Assembly: GCA_964608455.1 (NCBI GenBank)
Contig: CAZSNM010000005.1
Coordinates: 5,068 to 69,067, forward strand
DNA length: 64,000 bases
Reading direction: 5' to 3'
DNA from: DTDX01 sp964608455
Lineage (GTDB): Archaea; Thermoproteota; Bathyarchaeia; 40CM-2-53-6; DTDX01
In this document: one piece after another, positions 1 through 8,683 of the stretch
Layout: each line of letters opens with the position of its first letter
How positions within the stretch are numbered: the first letter of the stretch is position 1
Made by a program: the position numbers and the translations under genes
The notes under the pieces: generated by a model
Told to the model about the DNA's origin: nothing
What the model saw: the letters and a program-made list of their open reading frames with translations, nothing else
Databases searched by the model: none

Positions 1-478
1 GTTTTTCTCCACGAAAAATTAAAACACCTCTATGCTCAATTGTTGGATAAAACTCTACTGAAACACCATTAACACTTTCAATTTTTATTTGATTTATTGC
101 TTCGGCTAACTCCTTAATTCCAGTTTTTATTCTTCCAGCCCTTCTATCAACAATTGTTAAATCTTCATTTACAGTAGCAAAATTTGCTCTAAAAGCTATA
201 TCACCAGGTTTAAGCTGGATTCCAGCTCCAGCAGCTTCTAAACTTCCTCTACCAGCATAACATTCATAGGGATTATAACCTAAAATAGCTAAATGAGCTA
301 CATCGCTTCCAGGTCTAATACCTGGACTTATAGGATCCATTAATCCAACTAACCCTTCTTTAGCTAACTTATTTAGGTTTGGAGTATTAGCTGCCTCAAG
401 AGGTGTTTTATAATCATATTCTTTTGCAGGTCTATCGCCCATTCCATCGCAAATTATTAAAATAGCTTTTTTACTCAT
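1..478 (-). CDS. apgM: 2,3-bisphosphoglycerate-independent phosphoglycerate mutase, archaeal type (N-terminal part)
   Basis: The gene enters from the left edge on the minus strand and about 159 codons are visible. The start is the ATG at 478. The protein begins MSKKAILIICDGMGDRP, the metal-binding start typical of the alkaline-phosphatase superfamily, followed by TPLEAANTPNLNKLAKEG and the active-site serine region GIRPGSDVAHLA, all hallmarks of archaeal ApgM. This enzyme interconverts 3- and 2-phosphoglycerate in glycolysis and gluconeogenesis, using bound divalent metal instead of a bisphosphoglycerate cofactor. The C-terminal two thirds lie outside the window. The rhomboid gene diverges from it across an 83-bp spacer. 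Confidence 0.93.
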   Translation of the reverse strand, partial: MSKKAILIICDGMGDRPAKEYDYKTPLEAANTPNLNKLAKEGLVGLMDPISPGIRPGSDVAHLAILGYNPYECYAGRGSLEAAGAGIQLKPGDIAFRANFATVNEDLTIVDRRAGRIKTGIKELAEAINQIKIESVNGVSVEFYPTIEHRGVLIFRGEK

Positions 479-561
479 TTAACATCCTTCTCCTTAAAAC
501 AGTTAGAAAAATTATTAAGAATGTTAAAGATAAATATTTCAAGTTTTTAGAGGTTATAAAA

Positions 562-1173
562 TTGTATGCAGAATCATTAAGAAAACTTACCTCTCTATTA
601 ATTTTAATTAACCTATCAACTTATGGTTTTTTAGCCTTTTTAAGCAAAAACCCATTAATTATAGATTATAATTTGCTTGCGATTTACGGTCAATATAATT
701 TATTTGTTTATGAAGGTTGGTATTGGCAACTTTTCACTTCATTATTTATTCATGCTAATTTGCTTCATGTTTTAGGTAATTCTTTATTCTTAGCTTTTTT
801 CGGTTTTAAAGCTGAGGAATTATTTACAAAAAAAGTTTACTTATTTACATATTTTGCTTCAGGTTTAACAGGAAACTTGCTAACTTTGTTGATGGGAGCA
901 AATATTGTTTCAGTTGGAGCTTCGGGAGCAATTTTTGGTCTTTTCGGTGCCTCAACAATATATATGAGGAAAACAATGAATCAATCTATTTTAAGCGCTT
1001 TAATATATGCTATGTACTTATTTTTAATGAATATTGGAGCAAACATAAATTTAGTCTCTCATCTCGGAGGATTGGCAACTGGATTAATGATTGGTTATAT
1101 TTTAGCTAAAAAACCAAGAAGCTACTATACTTTGCATTATAGTATACGCTATGTAAATGTAACTATTCCTTGA
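562..1173 (+). CDS. Rhomboid-family intramembrane serine protease
   Basis: This 203-residue multi-pass membrane protein has the rhomboid core: H64, H69 and N73 in the HANLLHVLGN segment, the catalytic serine S121 in GASGAIFG, and the partner histidine H167 in VSHLGGLATG. Six hydrophobic segments can be traced, which is the basic rhomboid fold. Rhomboids cleave transmembrane helices of other membrane proteins within the bilayer; the substrate here is unknown. The TTG start is supported by an AGAGG motif about 8 nt upstream. It stands alone between a divergent apgM and a convergent cassette of unknowns. Confidence 0.9.
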   Translation: MYAESLRKLTSLLILINLSTYGFLAFLSKNPLIIDYNLLAIYGQYNLFVYEGWYWQLFTSLFIHANLLHVLGNSLFLAFFGFKAEELFTKKVYLFTYFASGLTGNLLTLLMGANIVSVGASGAIFGLFGASTIYMRKTMNQSILSALIYAMYLFLMNIGANINLVSHLGGLATGLMIGYILAKKPRSYYTLHYSIRYVNVTIP

Positions 1174-1368
1174 TTAAAGTTAATTTTCCAGCTTCTAAAG
1201 ATAACTTTATTTATTAGTTTGAGTATTCATTACCTCTCTTCTATATTTTTCTTTTTCATTAAAGCATAAGTTATACCACCTGTTTCACTTTTGTCAACAT
1301 AAGCTAATATGAAAAATGTTTTTCTAGTCTATTTTATAAAAAGATAAAGAATTTTTAGCTTCAATATT

Positions 1369-2034
1369 TCAAGTTGAGGCTTTAATTGCTAAATTGGATT
1401 CTGCAAAAAGAACTTCAGGCAATTCATAAAGAAAACTTTTAAACCTTAATATTGGCACTATTAATGAACCATTAAGGCTTTTATATGGTACATCAGCTAA
1501 AGTAATTATTAAAGGTAAAATCATAAAGCTTTTGTTTTTCTCAATTTTTAATTTTAAAATTAAATTAGGCAGCGATTTGCTAAATGATTTAACTCTTTTA
1601 AAATGTTTTTCTGCAGCTAAAGCAACCTTGCTTTTATACCAACCAAAACGCCATCCTTTGCAATCTAAGCATAGAATTACCGGTTCCTTAATGCCTATAA
1701 CATCAATTTCCCATTTTTTATTTTTTATATCCTTAAATATGAATCTTTTAAAGGTTAAGTAATTGTTATACTCAAGAATTACAGAGCTGAATTCCTCAAA
1801 TTCTTTCCAATCTAGTAATCGAGAAATTTTTTCGAAATCAACTCCAAGATTTACAGCTTCAACAGCAATCATTAAACGATTAAAAGAATCAACATATATT
1901 TTTTCACCATCAAATTTTAATAAACCTTTATTAAAAGCCTCATTTATTTCAGTTAAATTAAACTTATTAAAAGTTAAAACTTTATTTTTTTTAGTTTGAT
2001 TTAAAATGGAAAGAAGAAAATTTTTTGTAAACAT
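1369..2034 (-). CDS. PD-(D/E)XK nuclease-like protein
   Basis: This 221-residue protein is not a family I can name. A plausible PD-(D/E)XK signature is visible in its middle: an aspartate in KWEIDVIG followed about 12 residues later by CLDCKGW, the D...(D/E)-x-K spacing of restriction-endonuclease-like folds. The region before it is helical and could be a winged-helix-like part; the C-terminus is hydrophobic and beta-rich. It is the last gene of a tightly packed three-gene minus-strand cassette, starting 1 nt after the stop of the preceding gene, so translation is likely coupled. Nuclease function is inferred from motif spacing only. Confidence 0.5.
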   Translation of the reverse strand: MFTKNFLLSILNQTKKNKVLTFNKFNLTEINEAFNKGLLKFDGEKIYVDSFNRLMIAVEAVNLGVDFEKISRLLDWKEFEEFSSVILEYNNYLTFKRFIFKDIKNKKWEIDVIGIKEPVILCLDCKGWRFGWYKSKVALAAEKHFKRVKSFSKSLPNLILKLKIEKNKSFMILPLIITLADVPYKSLNGSLIVPILRFKSFLYELPEVLFAESNLAIKAST

Positions 2035-2035
2035 T

Positions 2036-2395
2036 TTAAATCTTAATTGGTTTAATAATCCCCGCTAAAGTTAAATTAACAATACTGTTAATGCTTGCTT
2101 CTCCACTCACTTTACCATATTCATTTTTTATTTTAGTCCAAGCTAATTTGGTTCTTCCGCTTTTAGAAATATAAGTTATTTTTAAAATTTCTTTTGCCTT
2201 AACAAATTTTACATTTTTAATCATCCCAAGCAACTCTTTATATTTAGCTTCAATAATAATTATTGATCCTTCACCAATTTTTTCAGGAAAAACCTCTTTA
2301 TTAAACATCCATTCTTTAGGAATAAAGCTTTGACAAACATTTAATATTAAGAATTTTCTAAAAGCTTCAAGTTTGCATAAAGCATTTATTTCCAT
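2036..2395 (-). CDS. Hypothetical protein, middle gene of a three-gene cassette
   Basis: I do not recognise this 119-residue protein. It has no transmembrane segment, no cysteine pair and no known catalytic motif; the second half alternates charged and hydrophobic residues as in a small alpha/beta or beta-rich domain. It starts with ATG, lies 20 bp after the upstream cassette gene and is followed with a 1-bp gap by the PD-(D/E)XK-like gene. Conserved packing suggests that it works with its neighbours. Confidence 0.6.
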   Translation of the reverse strand: MEINALCKLEAFRKFLILNVCQSFIPKEWMFNKEVFPEKIGEGSIIIIEAKYKELLGMIKNVKFVKAKEILKITYISKSGRTKLAWTKIKNEYGKVSGEASINSIVNLTLAGIIKPIKI

Positions 2396-2415
2396 ATTTT
2401 ATTAATTTTGAAGTT

Positions 2416-2736
2416 TTAGGAAACCTCAATAATTAATTGATATTCAGGAACATTTAATAATGTTAATTCTAATCTCCAAAATTCATCTTCAGCAGGAGAA
2501 GGTATTGAAAGCAAGCATTTTTTATAGCAATGATATTCTACATTTAAACCTGATACATTTATAATTGTTCTTTCAGTAATCTTCATATCCTTTTCGGTAT
2601 AAACTTTATTTAATGCTTGAATTTTTACTTCAATTGAGCCCAAACCCAACCAAAAACATTCAATGCAAATTTGATTTGCTCCTTTCCTAACTTTAAAATT
2701 AAATGTTGCAGGAACCAAATAAGCTTCTTGAAGCAA
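2416..2736 (-). CDS. Hypothetical beta-rich protein, first gene of a three-gene cassette
   Basis: This 106-residue protein has alternating hydrophobic residues and three cysteine-containing segments (ICIECF, YHCYKKCLL), and looks like a small beta-sandwich. No family was recognised. The TTG start is well supported by GGAGGTGA 6 nt upstream. It leads the cassette that continues into the 119-residue unknown and the PD-(D/E)XK-like protein. Confidence 0.6.
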   Translation of the reverse strand: MLQEAYLVPATFNFKVRKGANQICIECFWLGLGSIEVKIQALNKVYTEKDMKITERTIINVSGLNVEYHCYKKCLLSIPSPAEDEFWRLELTLLNVPEYQLIIEVS

Positions 2737-2897
2737 ATTTTCACCTCCAATAAGTTTTTAAGTTAAATTATAAAAATAAACTTTCTTAAGCTTATTGAAA
2801 ATTGAATAAAATTATGAAGATTTTTACAAAAACAATTAAAAAATATTATTAAAAGCGGGTAAATTAAAAAAATAAAAAATATTTTTGGTGAATATGT

Positions 2898-3095
2898 TTG
2901 CCTCAAGAAACTGTTTGTTCAGGTTGCGGTACTATTCTATATAAGGGTTTAGAGCCTGAACCTCCAATTGAAACAGTTAAAAGATATAATGGTGTTTGCC
3001 CCAATTGCGGAAGAAAACTTAATATAGACCCTGAAGAAATTGAAATTCAAGCTTCAAGAAAAATTAAGCAAGTTATAAAGTTAACTAGCTTTTAA
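2898..3095 (+). CDS. Small zinc-ribbon protein
   Basis: This 65-residue protein has two CxxC knuckles, CSGCG near the N-terminus and CPNCGRK about 25 residues later, which form a classic zinc ribbon, followed by a short basic tail. Such small archaeal zinc ribbons often bind nucleic acid or act as subunits of larger complexes, but the role here is unknown. The TTG start follows a GGTGA motif by 7 nt; an ATG 4 nt upstream is in another frame. It converges with tatA. Confidence 0.75.
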   Translation: MPQETVCSGCGTILYKGLEPEPPIETVKRYNGVCPNCGRKLNIDPEEIEIQASRKIKQVIKLTSF

Positions 3096-3137
3096 ATAAG
3101 AAAAACTTTTAAAGCTTATTTTATTTACCGCTTATCT

Positions 3138-3404
3138 TTATTTCTTTTTTTCCTCAACTTTTTCAGCTATTTCCTTAGCAATTTCCTCTATGCTTTTTCC
3201 TCTAGTGTCTATCCCTAATTTTTCAGCTGTTTCTAAAATAGCTTCTTTTCCGCTTTTTTCAGATTCAGTTCCTTCAACAGCTTTTTTATATTGTCTTATT
3301 GAATCTCCAATGGATCTAGCAAGTTCAGGAAGTTTTTTTCCTCCAAATAAAATTAAAACTATAGCTAAAACCAATGCTATTTCCCATGGACCAATAAAGG
3401 CCAA
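3138..3404 (-). CDS. tatA: Sec-independent protein translocase TatA
   Basis: This 88-residue protein has a short N-terminal membrane helix, then the TatA hinge and amphipathic helix (FGGKKLPELARSIGDSIRQY), then a charged acidic/basic tail. TatA oligomers form the twin-arginine pore that exports folded, often cofactor-bearing proteins. TatC is not in this window. The TTG start lies about 9 nt after AGGAGG. The length and the phenylalanine-glycine hinge are standard for the family. Confidence 0.93.
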   Translation of the reverse strand: MAFIGPWEIALVLAIVLILFGGKKLPELARSIGDSIRQYKKAVEGTESEKSGKEAILETAEKLGIDTRGKSIEEIAKEIAEKVEEKKK

Positions 3405-3493
3405 AACTTTAAACCTCCTTTTCCTTTACATTTAAAATTAAGGTTTCCACTACTACTTAAATCTTTTTCACTTTTAGTAGTAAGTTATAGATT

Positions 3494-3730
3494 TTAAGCT
3501 GAAATTAATGTAGCAGTTTTAACTATTCCAGGAATCTTTCTAATCAATGCTACTGTTTCGCTTAAAATTGAAAAATCATTAAGCTCAATTCTAACTATTA
3601 CATCATATTCTCCATAAACAACTTTTGCTTCTGTAACGCCTGGAAACTTTTTTGCTTCTTTAACTACTTCTCTTTCTCTTCCAGCTTGAGTATTTATAAG
3701 CATATAAACAATTGATGATTTTTCCTTCAA
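3494..3730 (-). CDS. Stand-alone Lrp/AsnC ligand-binding (RAM) domain protein
   Basis: At 78 residues this is only the alpha-beta ferredoxin-like RAM domain of Lrp/AsnC regulators, without the helix-turn-helix. The family motif is visible as VVYGEYDVIVRIE. Stand-alone RAM proteins bind amino acids or other effectors and modulate partners by hetero-oligomerisation. The start is TTG, with a GAGG element upstream. It is one of four such proteins in this window (see 41678, 52217 and 56781). Confidence 0.88.
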   Translation of the reverse strand: MKEKSSIVYMLINTQAGREREVVKEAKKFPGVTEAKVVYGEYDVIVRIELNDFSILSETVALIRKIPGIVKTATLISA

Positions 3731-3797
3731 AAATTAATCAACCTCAAAATTTAATTTTACTTTTATATAGCAATTTTATGCTTTAAATATTTTAGAT

Positions 3798-4922
3798 TTA
3801 AAATGGAAAGGCTATAAAGCATAGAATTAACATAACTATGGAAAGTATATAAAGAATTTTTCTAGAGTTGCTTAATGGAGAAACATCATCTAATGGTTCA
3901 GCACCTATTACTCCTCGTCCACTTCCAAACATCCATAACAAAAGAAATAGAGCAAAAAACCAATATCCCGAAAAAATCAATATAATTAACCCAATTAAAG
4001 AAGCGACTTTATGTCCTGAAGCCCCGAATATAGCTCGAGCTACATGACCTCCATCAAGTTGCCATATTGGAAGAATATTTAAAAATGTTAGTAAAGCGCC
4101 AACCCAGGCAGCAAACTCTATTTGAGTTAAAACAAGCCTAAAACCTTGAGGAATTTGACGAATCAAAGGTAAAAGAATTTCAAATAATAATGGTGATTTT
4201 GGCCAATCCATTCTTTGAACTAGTTTTTGCTGCTCCCAAACGGCTACTTCAGCTTCAGGCACAAGAAAACCTAATTGAAAACTTAATATAGCTATAAGAA
4301 TTGTAGCTATAAACCCTGCAAATGGACCTGCAAATCCTATATCAAAAAGCTCATCCTTATTTGTTGGAGGAGACTTTAATGATACTATTGCTCCAAAAGT
4401 TCCAAATGGTGGAGGACCAGGAATAAAATATGGTAAAGAAAAAGTTAATCCATGAATTTTACAAGCAAGAATATGCCCTGATTCATGTAAACCAATTATA
4501 GCAAAAAGCGATATAGTGAATAAAGCTGCTTGAAGAAAAGCATTTTCACTTTTCATTAAAATTTCTTTTAATATTGGAGTATTAATGAAGCTATAGTATC
4601 CGGCTAAAAATATTGTTCCTAAAGTTGCGCTTAATAATATAAGGTTTAAAAGGTTGCTTTTTCCTTTTCTTTCAAAAGGTTTTAAAAGAATTTTTATAAC
4701 ATATCGATTTTCTTCTTTTCTTAAAAAAGGCATTAAATTAAGTTTCATAAATTCTTTAGAAGCTTTCTTAAAGTTTTCCTTGGTTATTTCAGGTGAAATA
4801 ATAAAGTTTGGAATTCCCTTTTCATCTATATATGCATCTAACACATTAAATTTAGAGGAAATTAAAGCTTTTAATTCAGGGAATGAAGGATAATAGGGTG
4901 TTTCTAAATAATTAAAAGCCAT
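3798..4922 (-). CDS. Site-2 protease-like zinc metallopeptidase (M50)
   Basis: This 374-residue membrane protease has the zinc-binding motif H146-E147-S-G-H150 in a transmembrane helix and the second conserved element NILPIWQLDGGH near residue 285, whose aspartate is the third ligand. The first 90 or so residues form a soluble domain. Several hydrophobic helices surround the active site. S2P-family enzymes cleave transmembrane segments, often to release anti-sigma-like or membrane-tethered regulators. It is transcribed toward the RAM protein, with a 67-bp gap. Confidence 0.92.
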   Translation of the reverse strand: MAFNYLETPYYPSFPELKALISSKFNVLDAYIDEKGIPNFIISPEITKENFKKASKEFMKLNLMPFLRKEENRYVIKILLKPFERKGKSNLLNLILLSATLGTIFLAGYYSFINTPILKEILMKSENAFLQAALFTISLFAIIGLHESGHILACKIHGLTFSLPYFIPGPPPFGTFGAIVSLKSPPTNKDELFDIGFAGPFAGFIATILIAILSFQLGFLVPEAEVAVWEQQKLVQRMDWPKSPLLFEILLPLIRQIPQGFRLVLTQIEFAAWVGALLTFLNILPIWQLDGGHVARAIFGASGHKVASLIGLIILIFSGYWFFALFLLLWMFGSGRGVIGAEPLDDVSPLSNSRKILYILSIVMLILCFIAFPF

Positions 4923-5053
4923 TCTACTTCATCCTTTTAATTGGGATAATGATGTTTAATCTTATTTATTAATTTTATGAAATAATAATTGAAAATTAAA
5001 TAGAAAAACTTTAATAAAAATGAAGGTTTACGAATTTTCAGGATTTGATAAAA

Positions 5054-5521
5054 ATGTTTGTTATTAGAAGGTTTAATCCAAACGATTTGAATGCTGTAAT
5101 CGAAATAAATAGAAGATGTCTTCCTGAAAATTATACAATTAATTTCTTTATGGATATTTATAGAAATTGTCCTGAAGCTTTTTTAGTGGCTGAAGCTGAA
5201 GATAAAATTGTTGGATATATAATGTGCAGATTAGAATATGGCTTTTCAGATTTTAACAGATTTAAACTTGTTAAAAAGGGGCATATTGTTTCAATAGCTG
5301 TACTTAATGAATATAGACGAAAAGGAATAGGTTCATCTTTAATTGCTCAAGCCTTAAAAGAGCTTGCTAATGCTCAAGCTAAAGAATGTTATTTAGAGGT
5401 TAGAATTACTAATGAAGCGGGAATAAACCTTTATAAAAAGTTTGGTTTTGTAATTACTCAAAGAATAGCTTATTATTATCATGATGGAGAAGATGCTTAC
5501 GTAATGTCTAAAAAGCTTTAA
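5054..5521 (+). CDS. rimI: GNAT N-acetyltransferase, RimI/ArdA-type protein N-terminal acetylase
   Basis: The 155-residue GNAT fold has the acetyl-CoA-binding loop RRKGIGSSLI preceded by the strand HIVSIAVLNEY, then YLEVRITNEAGINLYKKFGF, the typical motif B of RimI/archaeal NatA-like enzymes. These acetylate N-terminal residues of ribosomal and other proteins. ATG 5054 is preferred; an in-frame TTG at 5045 has the AGGA element only 2 nt upstream. The 3' end overlaps the convergent AAA-Lon gene by 4 bp. Confidence 0.88.
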   Translation: MFVIRRFNPNDLNAVIEINRRCLPENYTINFFMDIYRNCPEAFLVAEAEDKIVGYIMCRLEYGFSDFNRFKLVKKGHIVSIAVLNEYRRKGIGSSLIAQALKELANAQAKECYLEVRITNEAGINLYKKFGFVITQRIAYYYHDGEDAYVMSKKL

Positions 5522-8262
5522 GTTTTAACTTCTGGATAACTCATAGACTTAAATTTTAAAGATTTAAGTTGAAGAGAAATCCTTTTTAATAATTCTTCTT
5601 CAGTGATGTTAAGGGAATGAAGCCAAGCTTCTAATTGTTTTTGAATAGAAACAACATTAATGTTTTTTTCCATTAAAATTTCCCATTCATCTTTAGAGTT
5701 TTCATAATTCCATTTTGGAAGTAAAAACTTGTTTATTTTCATTTTTTTGGCTTTTAAAGCTGCAAGAAATTTTCCTGCACCTCTCCATCCAACACCGCCT
5801 ACTGGACCGACATTCCCTTTAATATCTCCTTTTCCAGTCATAACTACTGTTGGTTCAACTTTTATTTGAGTAAGCTCTGAAATAGCTGCTACGCTAAAAG
5901 CAACTCCTAAGCTTGGACCGCTAACTCCTAAACCTGAAGCCCCCTCCAATGGGCTAACAACTTCAAATATAAAATCGAATTTGGAGATGTCTTCACCAAT
6001 TTTTTCTCTAACATATTTTTTAATGTACTCAACTACGTTTGCAGCACTTTCAATTACGCTTGTATCTTCAATAGCTGTTGGACCAACAATTGTTGACTTT
6101 GAAGCGCCTGTTACAATAGTTTTTCCATCACCATTTGGATTTATTACACATTCAACTATAAGTATTATTCCTCTTCTACCAGTTGGATCAGTTCCAAGCC
6201 CATAAGCCACACCAGTTTCTGGTTCCTCAAAAACAGCACTTTCCTGAACATCCATTAATTCCTTATCTATATCTTGTTCAAGTTGTTGTGCAGCTTTTTC
6301 AAAATGATAAAGTTTAATTTTATAGTTTTCTCCAGTTAAATCGATAGGATTTTTAATTAATTCTTCTTCTTTTAAATTTAATACTTCACAAAGCCTCTTT
6401 ATATCATCATAAAACATTTTTAAAACTTTGCGTTTATGATTTTCATCTCCTTTTTTAAGCTCCCAAGAAGCGATAATCTCTTGGGTTCTTAATCGATTAG
6501 CAGATCTTATTATTTCTGCAACAACCCTTGGAGAAACAATTCTATACTTTTTTATTATTCTTAATACGCCATCAATGGTAACTTCCGGATCTAAATGCTC
6601 TAAATAATGATTTAAATGAATTCTAATTATATCTCGTCTTTCAGCATCATTTCTTGGCAATGGTATTTCTATAATGTTTGGTTCAAAACGATTTAAAACA
6701 GCTTCATCAACAGCTTCAAGTCTATTTGTAGCAGCTATAACAATAACATTTTCGAGAGGTTGCAATCCATCAAGTTCAGTTAATATTTGAGCAGTTATTC
6801 TATCGCCTACAGGATCTCCTTTACGCTTTCCAGCTATTATATCAAATTCATCAAAAAATATTATACTTGGAGCTGCTTTTCTAGCTATTGCAAATAAATC
6901 TCTTACATTTTTTTCAGGTTCACCAACCCATTTAGCATTAATAAGAAGTTGAGCTGCTGGAGCATAAAAGAATTCAGCACCATTTTCTCTAGCGATAGCT
7001 TTAGAAATATGAGTTTTACCACAGCCAGGTTCACCCCAAAGAATAAACCCCTTAGGAGGTATCCAACCAAGCTTATTTACAAGCTCGGGCTTTAAACTTA
7101 ATGAAATTGTTTTAAAAATTTTTTCCTTTATACCAAATAATCCTCCAACATCATCATAAGTTATTGAAGGTTTTATTTTAAGAACAGAACTTATAACTTC
7201 AACGCTTTTTTCCTGTTCAACATATCCTCTAAGCTCTCTAGCTACAGCCTCAAAATCTTCTATTGAAACCCTATATTTAATCTCGCTTTTTTGAGTTAAT
7301 CTTCTTTCTAGTCTTTCAAAAAGGCTTTTTCTAATTGGCGCTATTTTCTTTTCTCTAACCTTATTGCAAGCATCAATTATATCAAATGGGGTTAATTGTG
7401 TTTGCCTATAAATACTTACTCCTTTTTCTAAAGTTTTCATAACTTCCTCTGGATTTAAATAGTCCCATCCATGACTTTTAAGTTCTGAACTTAAAATAGC
7501 TAAAAGCATTTCCCTAGTTATGTTTTGATCCAAATCTATTGTAAACGCTCTTCTTCTTATATCTTCTCTAATAGATTCATACATGCTTGTAGCAGCTATT
7601 AAAATAGTTCTTGTTGATGTATCTAAAAGTCTTCTTAAATTATTTATGAAAATGCTTTGAACTCGTAAATCTTCCATTTCAGCTACTCTAGCCGCTTTAG
7701 CTGTATCAATTTTTTTACCAAAACTTTCAAATTCATCTATGAAAATTATGCTTGGCGTATTAAAGGCTTTATCAAAAATAGCCATTAAGTTTCTAGCTGA
7801 TTGACCATAGAGAGGATCAAAAACTTCAGGTCCTTTAACAAAAATTGGTTGAACATTTACACCATTTTTTATTCCATGCATAACTCCTTCTCTAATGCAT
7901 ACTTCTGCAAGTAAAGATTTTCCGGTTCCGCTTGCACCTTTAAGAATAAAGAATTTTGGTGGTGGAGCATCCTTAAGTAATTCTTTTATATATTTATCTT
8001 GAACAACATGAAAGCTTATGCTGGACATTATAAGCTCATATTCTTTATCTCTTCCAACAAGTTTTTCTCTTTTTGAAGGATAATTTTTATCAAGCTCCTT
8101 CATCAACTTTTGGAGTTTTCTTGGAGTTAACTTTGCATTTTTCCATCTTCGATACTCCTTAGTTGTAACATATAATGGGAAACTTAATAGCATACCAAGC
8201 TTAGGATAACGAATCCACCAAGGTTTAAATTCTTCATCATTCTTCTTCATCGATAAGCTCAT
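5518..8262 (-). CDS. Tandem AAA+ ATPase with C-terminal Lon (S16) protease domain
   Basis: This 914-residue protein combines two AAA+ modules and a Lon protease domain. Module 1 has a Walker A at 109-116 (GASGTGKS) and IIFIDEFES near 172-180. Module 2 is Cdc48/PAN-like, with ITYDDVGG, Walker A GEPGCGKT at 410-417, DEFD at 471-474 and the second-region-of-homology arginine area VLNRFEP. The protease domain runs from about 675 to 890, with the expected catalytic serine in SGPSLG (S784) and lysine in GAGKFLAA (K831). Canonical archaeal LonB has one AAA module with a membrane insertion; this one has none and may be soluble or anchored through the overlapping membrane protein. The start at 8262 has GAGGG about 7 nt upstream and overlaps the upstream gene by 26 bp. 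Confidence 0.88.
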   Translation of the reverse strand: MSLSMKKNDEEFKPWWIRYPKLGMLLSFPLYVTTKEYRRWKNAKLTPRKLQKLMKELDKNYPSKREKLVGRDKEYELIMSSISFHVVQDKYIKELLKDAPPPKFFILKGASGTGKSLLAEVCIREGVMHGIKNGVNVQPIFVKGPEVFDPLYGQSARNLMAIFDKAFNTPSIIFIDEFESFGKKIDTAKAARVAEMEDLRVQSIFINNLRRLLDTSTRTILIAATSMYESIREDIRRRAFTIDLDQNITREMLLAILSSELKSHGWDYLNPEEVMKTLEKGVSIYRQTQLTPFDIIDACNKVREKKIAPIRKSLFERLERRLTQKSEIKYRVSIEDFEAVARELRGYVEQEKSVEVISSVLKIKPSITYDDVGGLFGIKEKIFKTISLSLKPELVNKLGWIPPKGFILWGEPGCGKTHISKAIARENGAEFFYAPAAQLLINAKWVGEPEKNVRDLFAIARKAAPSIIFFDEFDIIAGKRKGDPVGDRITAQILTELDGLQPLENVIVIAATNRLEAVDEAVLNRFEPNIIEIPLPRNDAERRDIIRIHLNHYLEHLDPEVTIDGVLRIIKKYRIVSPRVVAEIIRSANRLRTQEIIASWELKKGDENHKRKVLKMFYDDIKRLCEVLNLKEEELIKNPIDLTGENYKIKLYHFEKAAQQLEQDIDKELMDVQESAVFEEPETGVAYGLGTDPTGRRGIILIVECVINPNGDGKTIVTGASKSTIVGPTAIEDTSVIESAANVVEYIKKYVREKIGEDISKFDFIFEVVSPLEGASGLGVSGPSLGVAFSVAAISELTQIKVEPTVVMTGKGDIKGNVGPVGGVGWRGAGKFLAALKAKKMKINKFLLPKWNYENSKDEWEILMEKNINVVSIQKQLEAWLHSLNITEEELLKRISLQLKSLKFKSMSYPEVKT

Positions 8263-8611
8263 ACCATTCCCTCTTTTTAGCTATTCCATAAACTATTCCA
8301 GTCAAAATAACAGGAAAAATAGGTAGGAGTAAAATGGATTTTGAAATATGGATAAACAGATTTTTTCCAGTTAAAAACTTGAAAGTAAAACTTCCAAAAG
8401 TTAAAATTAAAGCTTCAAGTTCAACAATTCCAAAAGCTATTAAAAAGGCATAAAATAAAACTCTTATAATCATCGCTATAGAATCCTTTTTAACCCATCT
8501 ATCTCTTTTCCTAACTTTCATATCTTTAATATTTAATATTCCAACTGAAATAAATAAAGTTAATATAACAGCATATGAAGCAAATACTATTAGGGGAAAA
8601 AAATTAACCAT
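8237..8611 (-). CDS. Small multi-pass membrane protein, coupled to the AAA-Lon gene
   Basis: This 124-residue protein has three hydrophobic segments (about 3-25, 49-75 and 88-112), a basic loop after the first (KVRKRDRW) and an acidic C-terminus (ELIDEEE). No family was recognised. Its stop lies 26 bp inside the AAA-Lon gene, so the two are almost certainly translated together. A role as membrane anchor or adaptor for the protease is inference from this arrangement. Confidence 0.7.
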   Translation of the reverse strand: MVNFFPLIVFASYAVILTLFISVGILNIKDMKVRKRDRWVKKDSIAMIIRVLFYAFLIAFGIVELEALILTFGSFTFKFLTGKNLFIHISKSILLLPIFPVILTGIVYGIAKKREWYELIDEEE

Positions 8612-8683
8612 AAAAATGTTCCCTAGTAAATATTGTTTTTCATCCTCAAAAATATTTCGTTTTTCTTTGGTGATTAATTAAAA

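Noticed and set aside
1230..1327. Open stretch of about 31 codons on the minus strand after the nuclease-like gene
   Set aside because: It has stops on both ends and no ATG/GTG/TTG near its beginning; it could be a remnant but cannot be supported as a gene.
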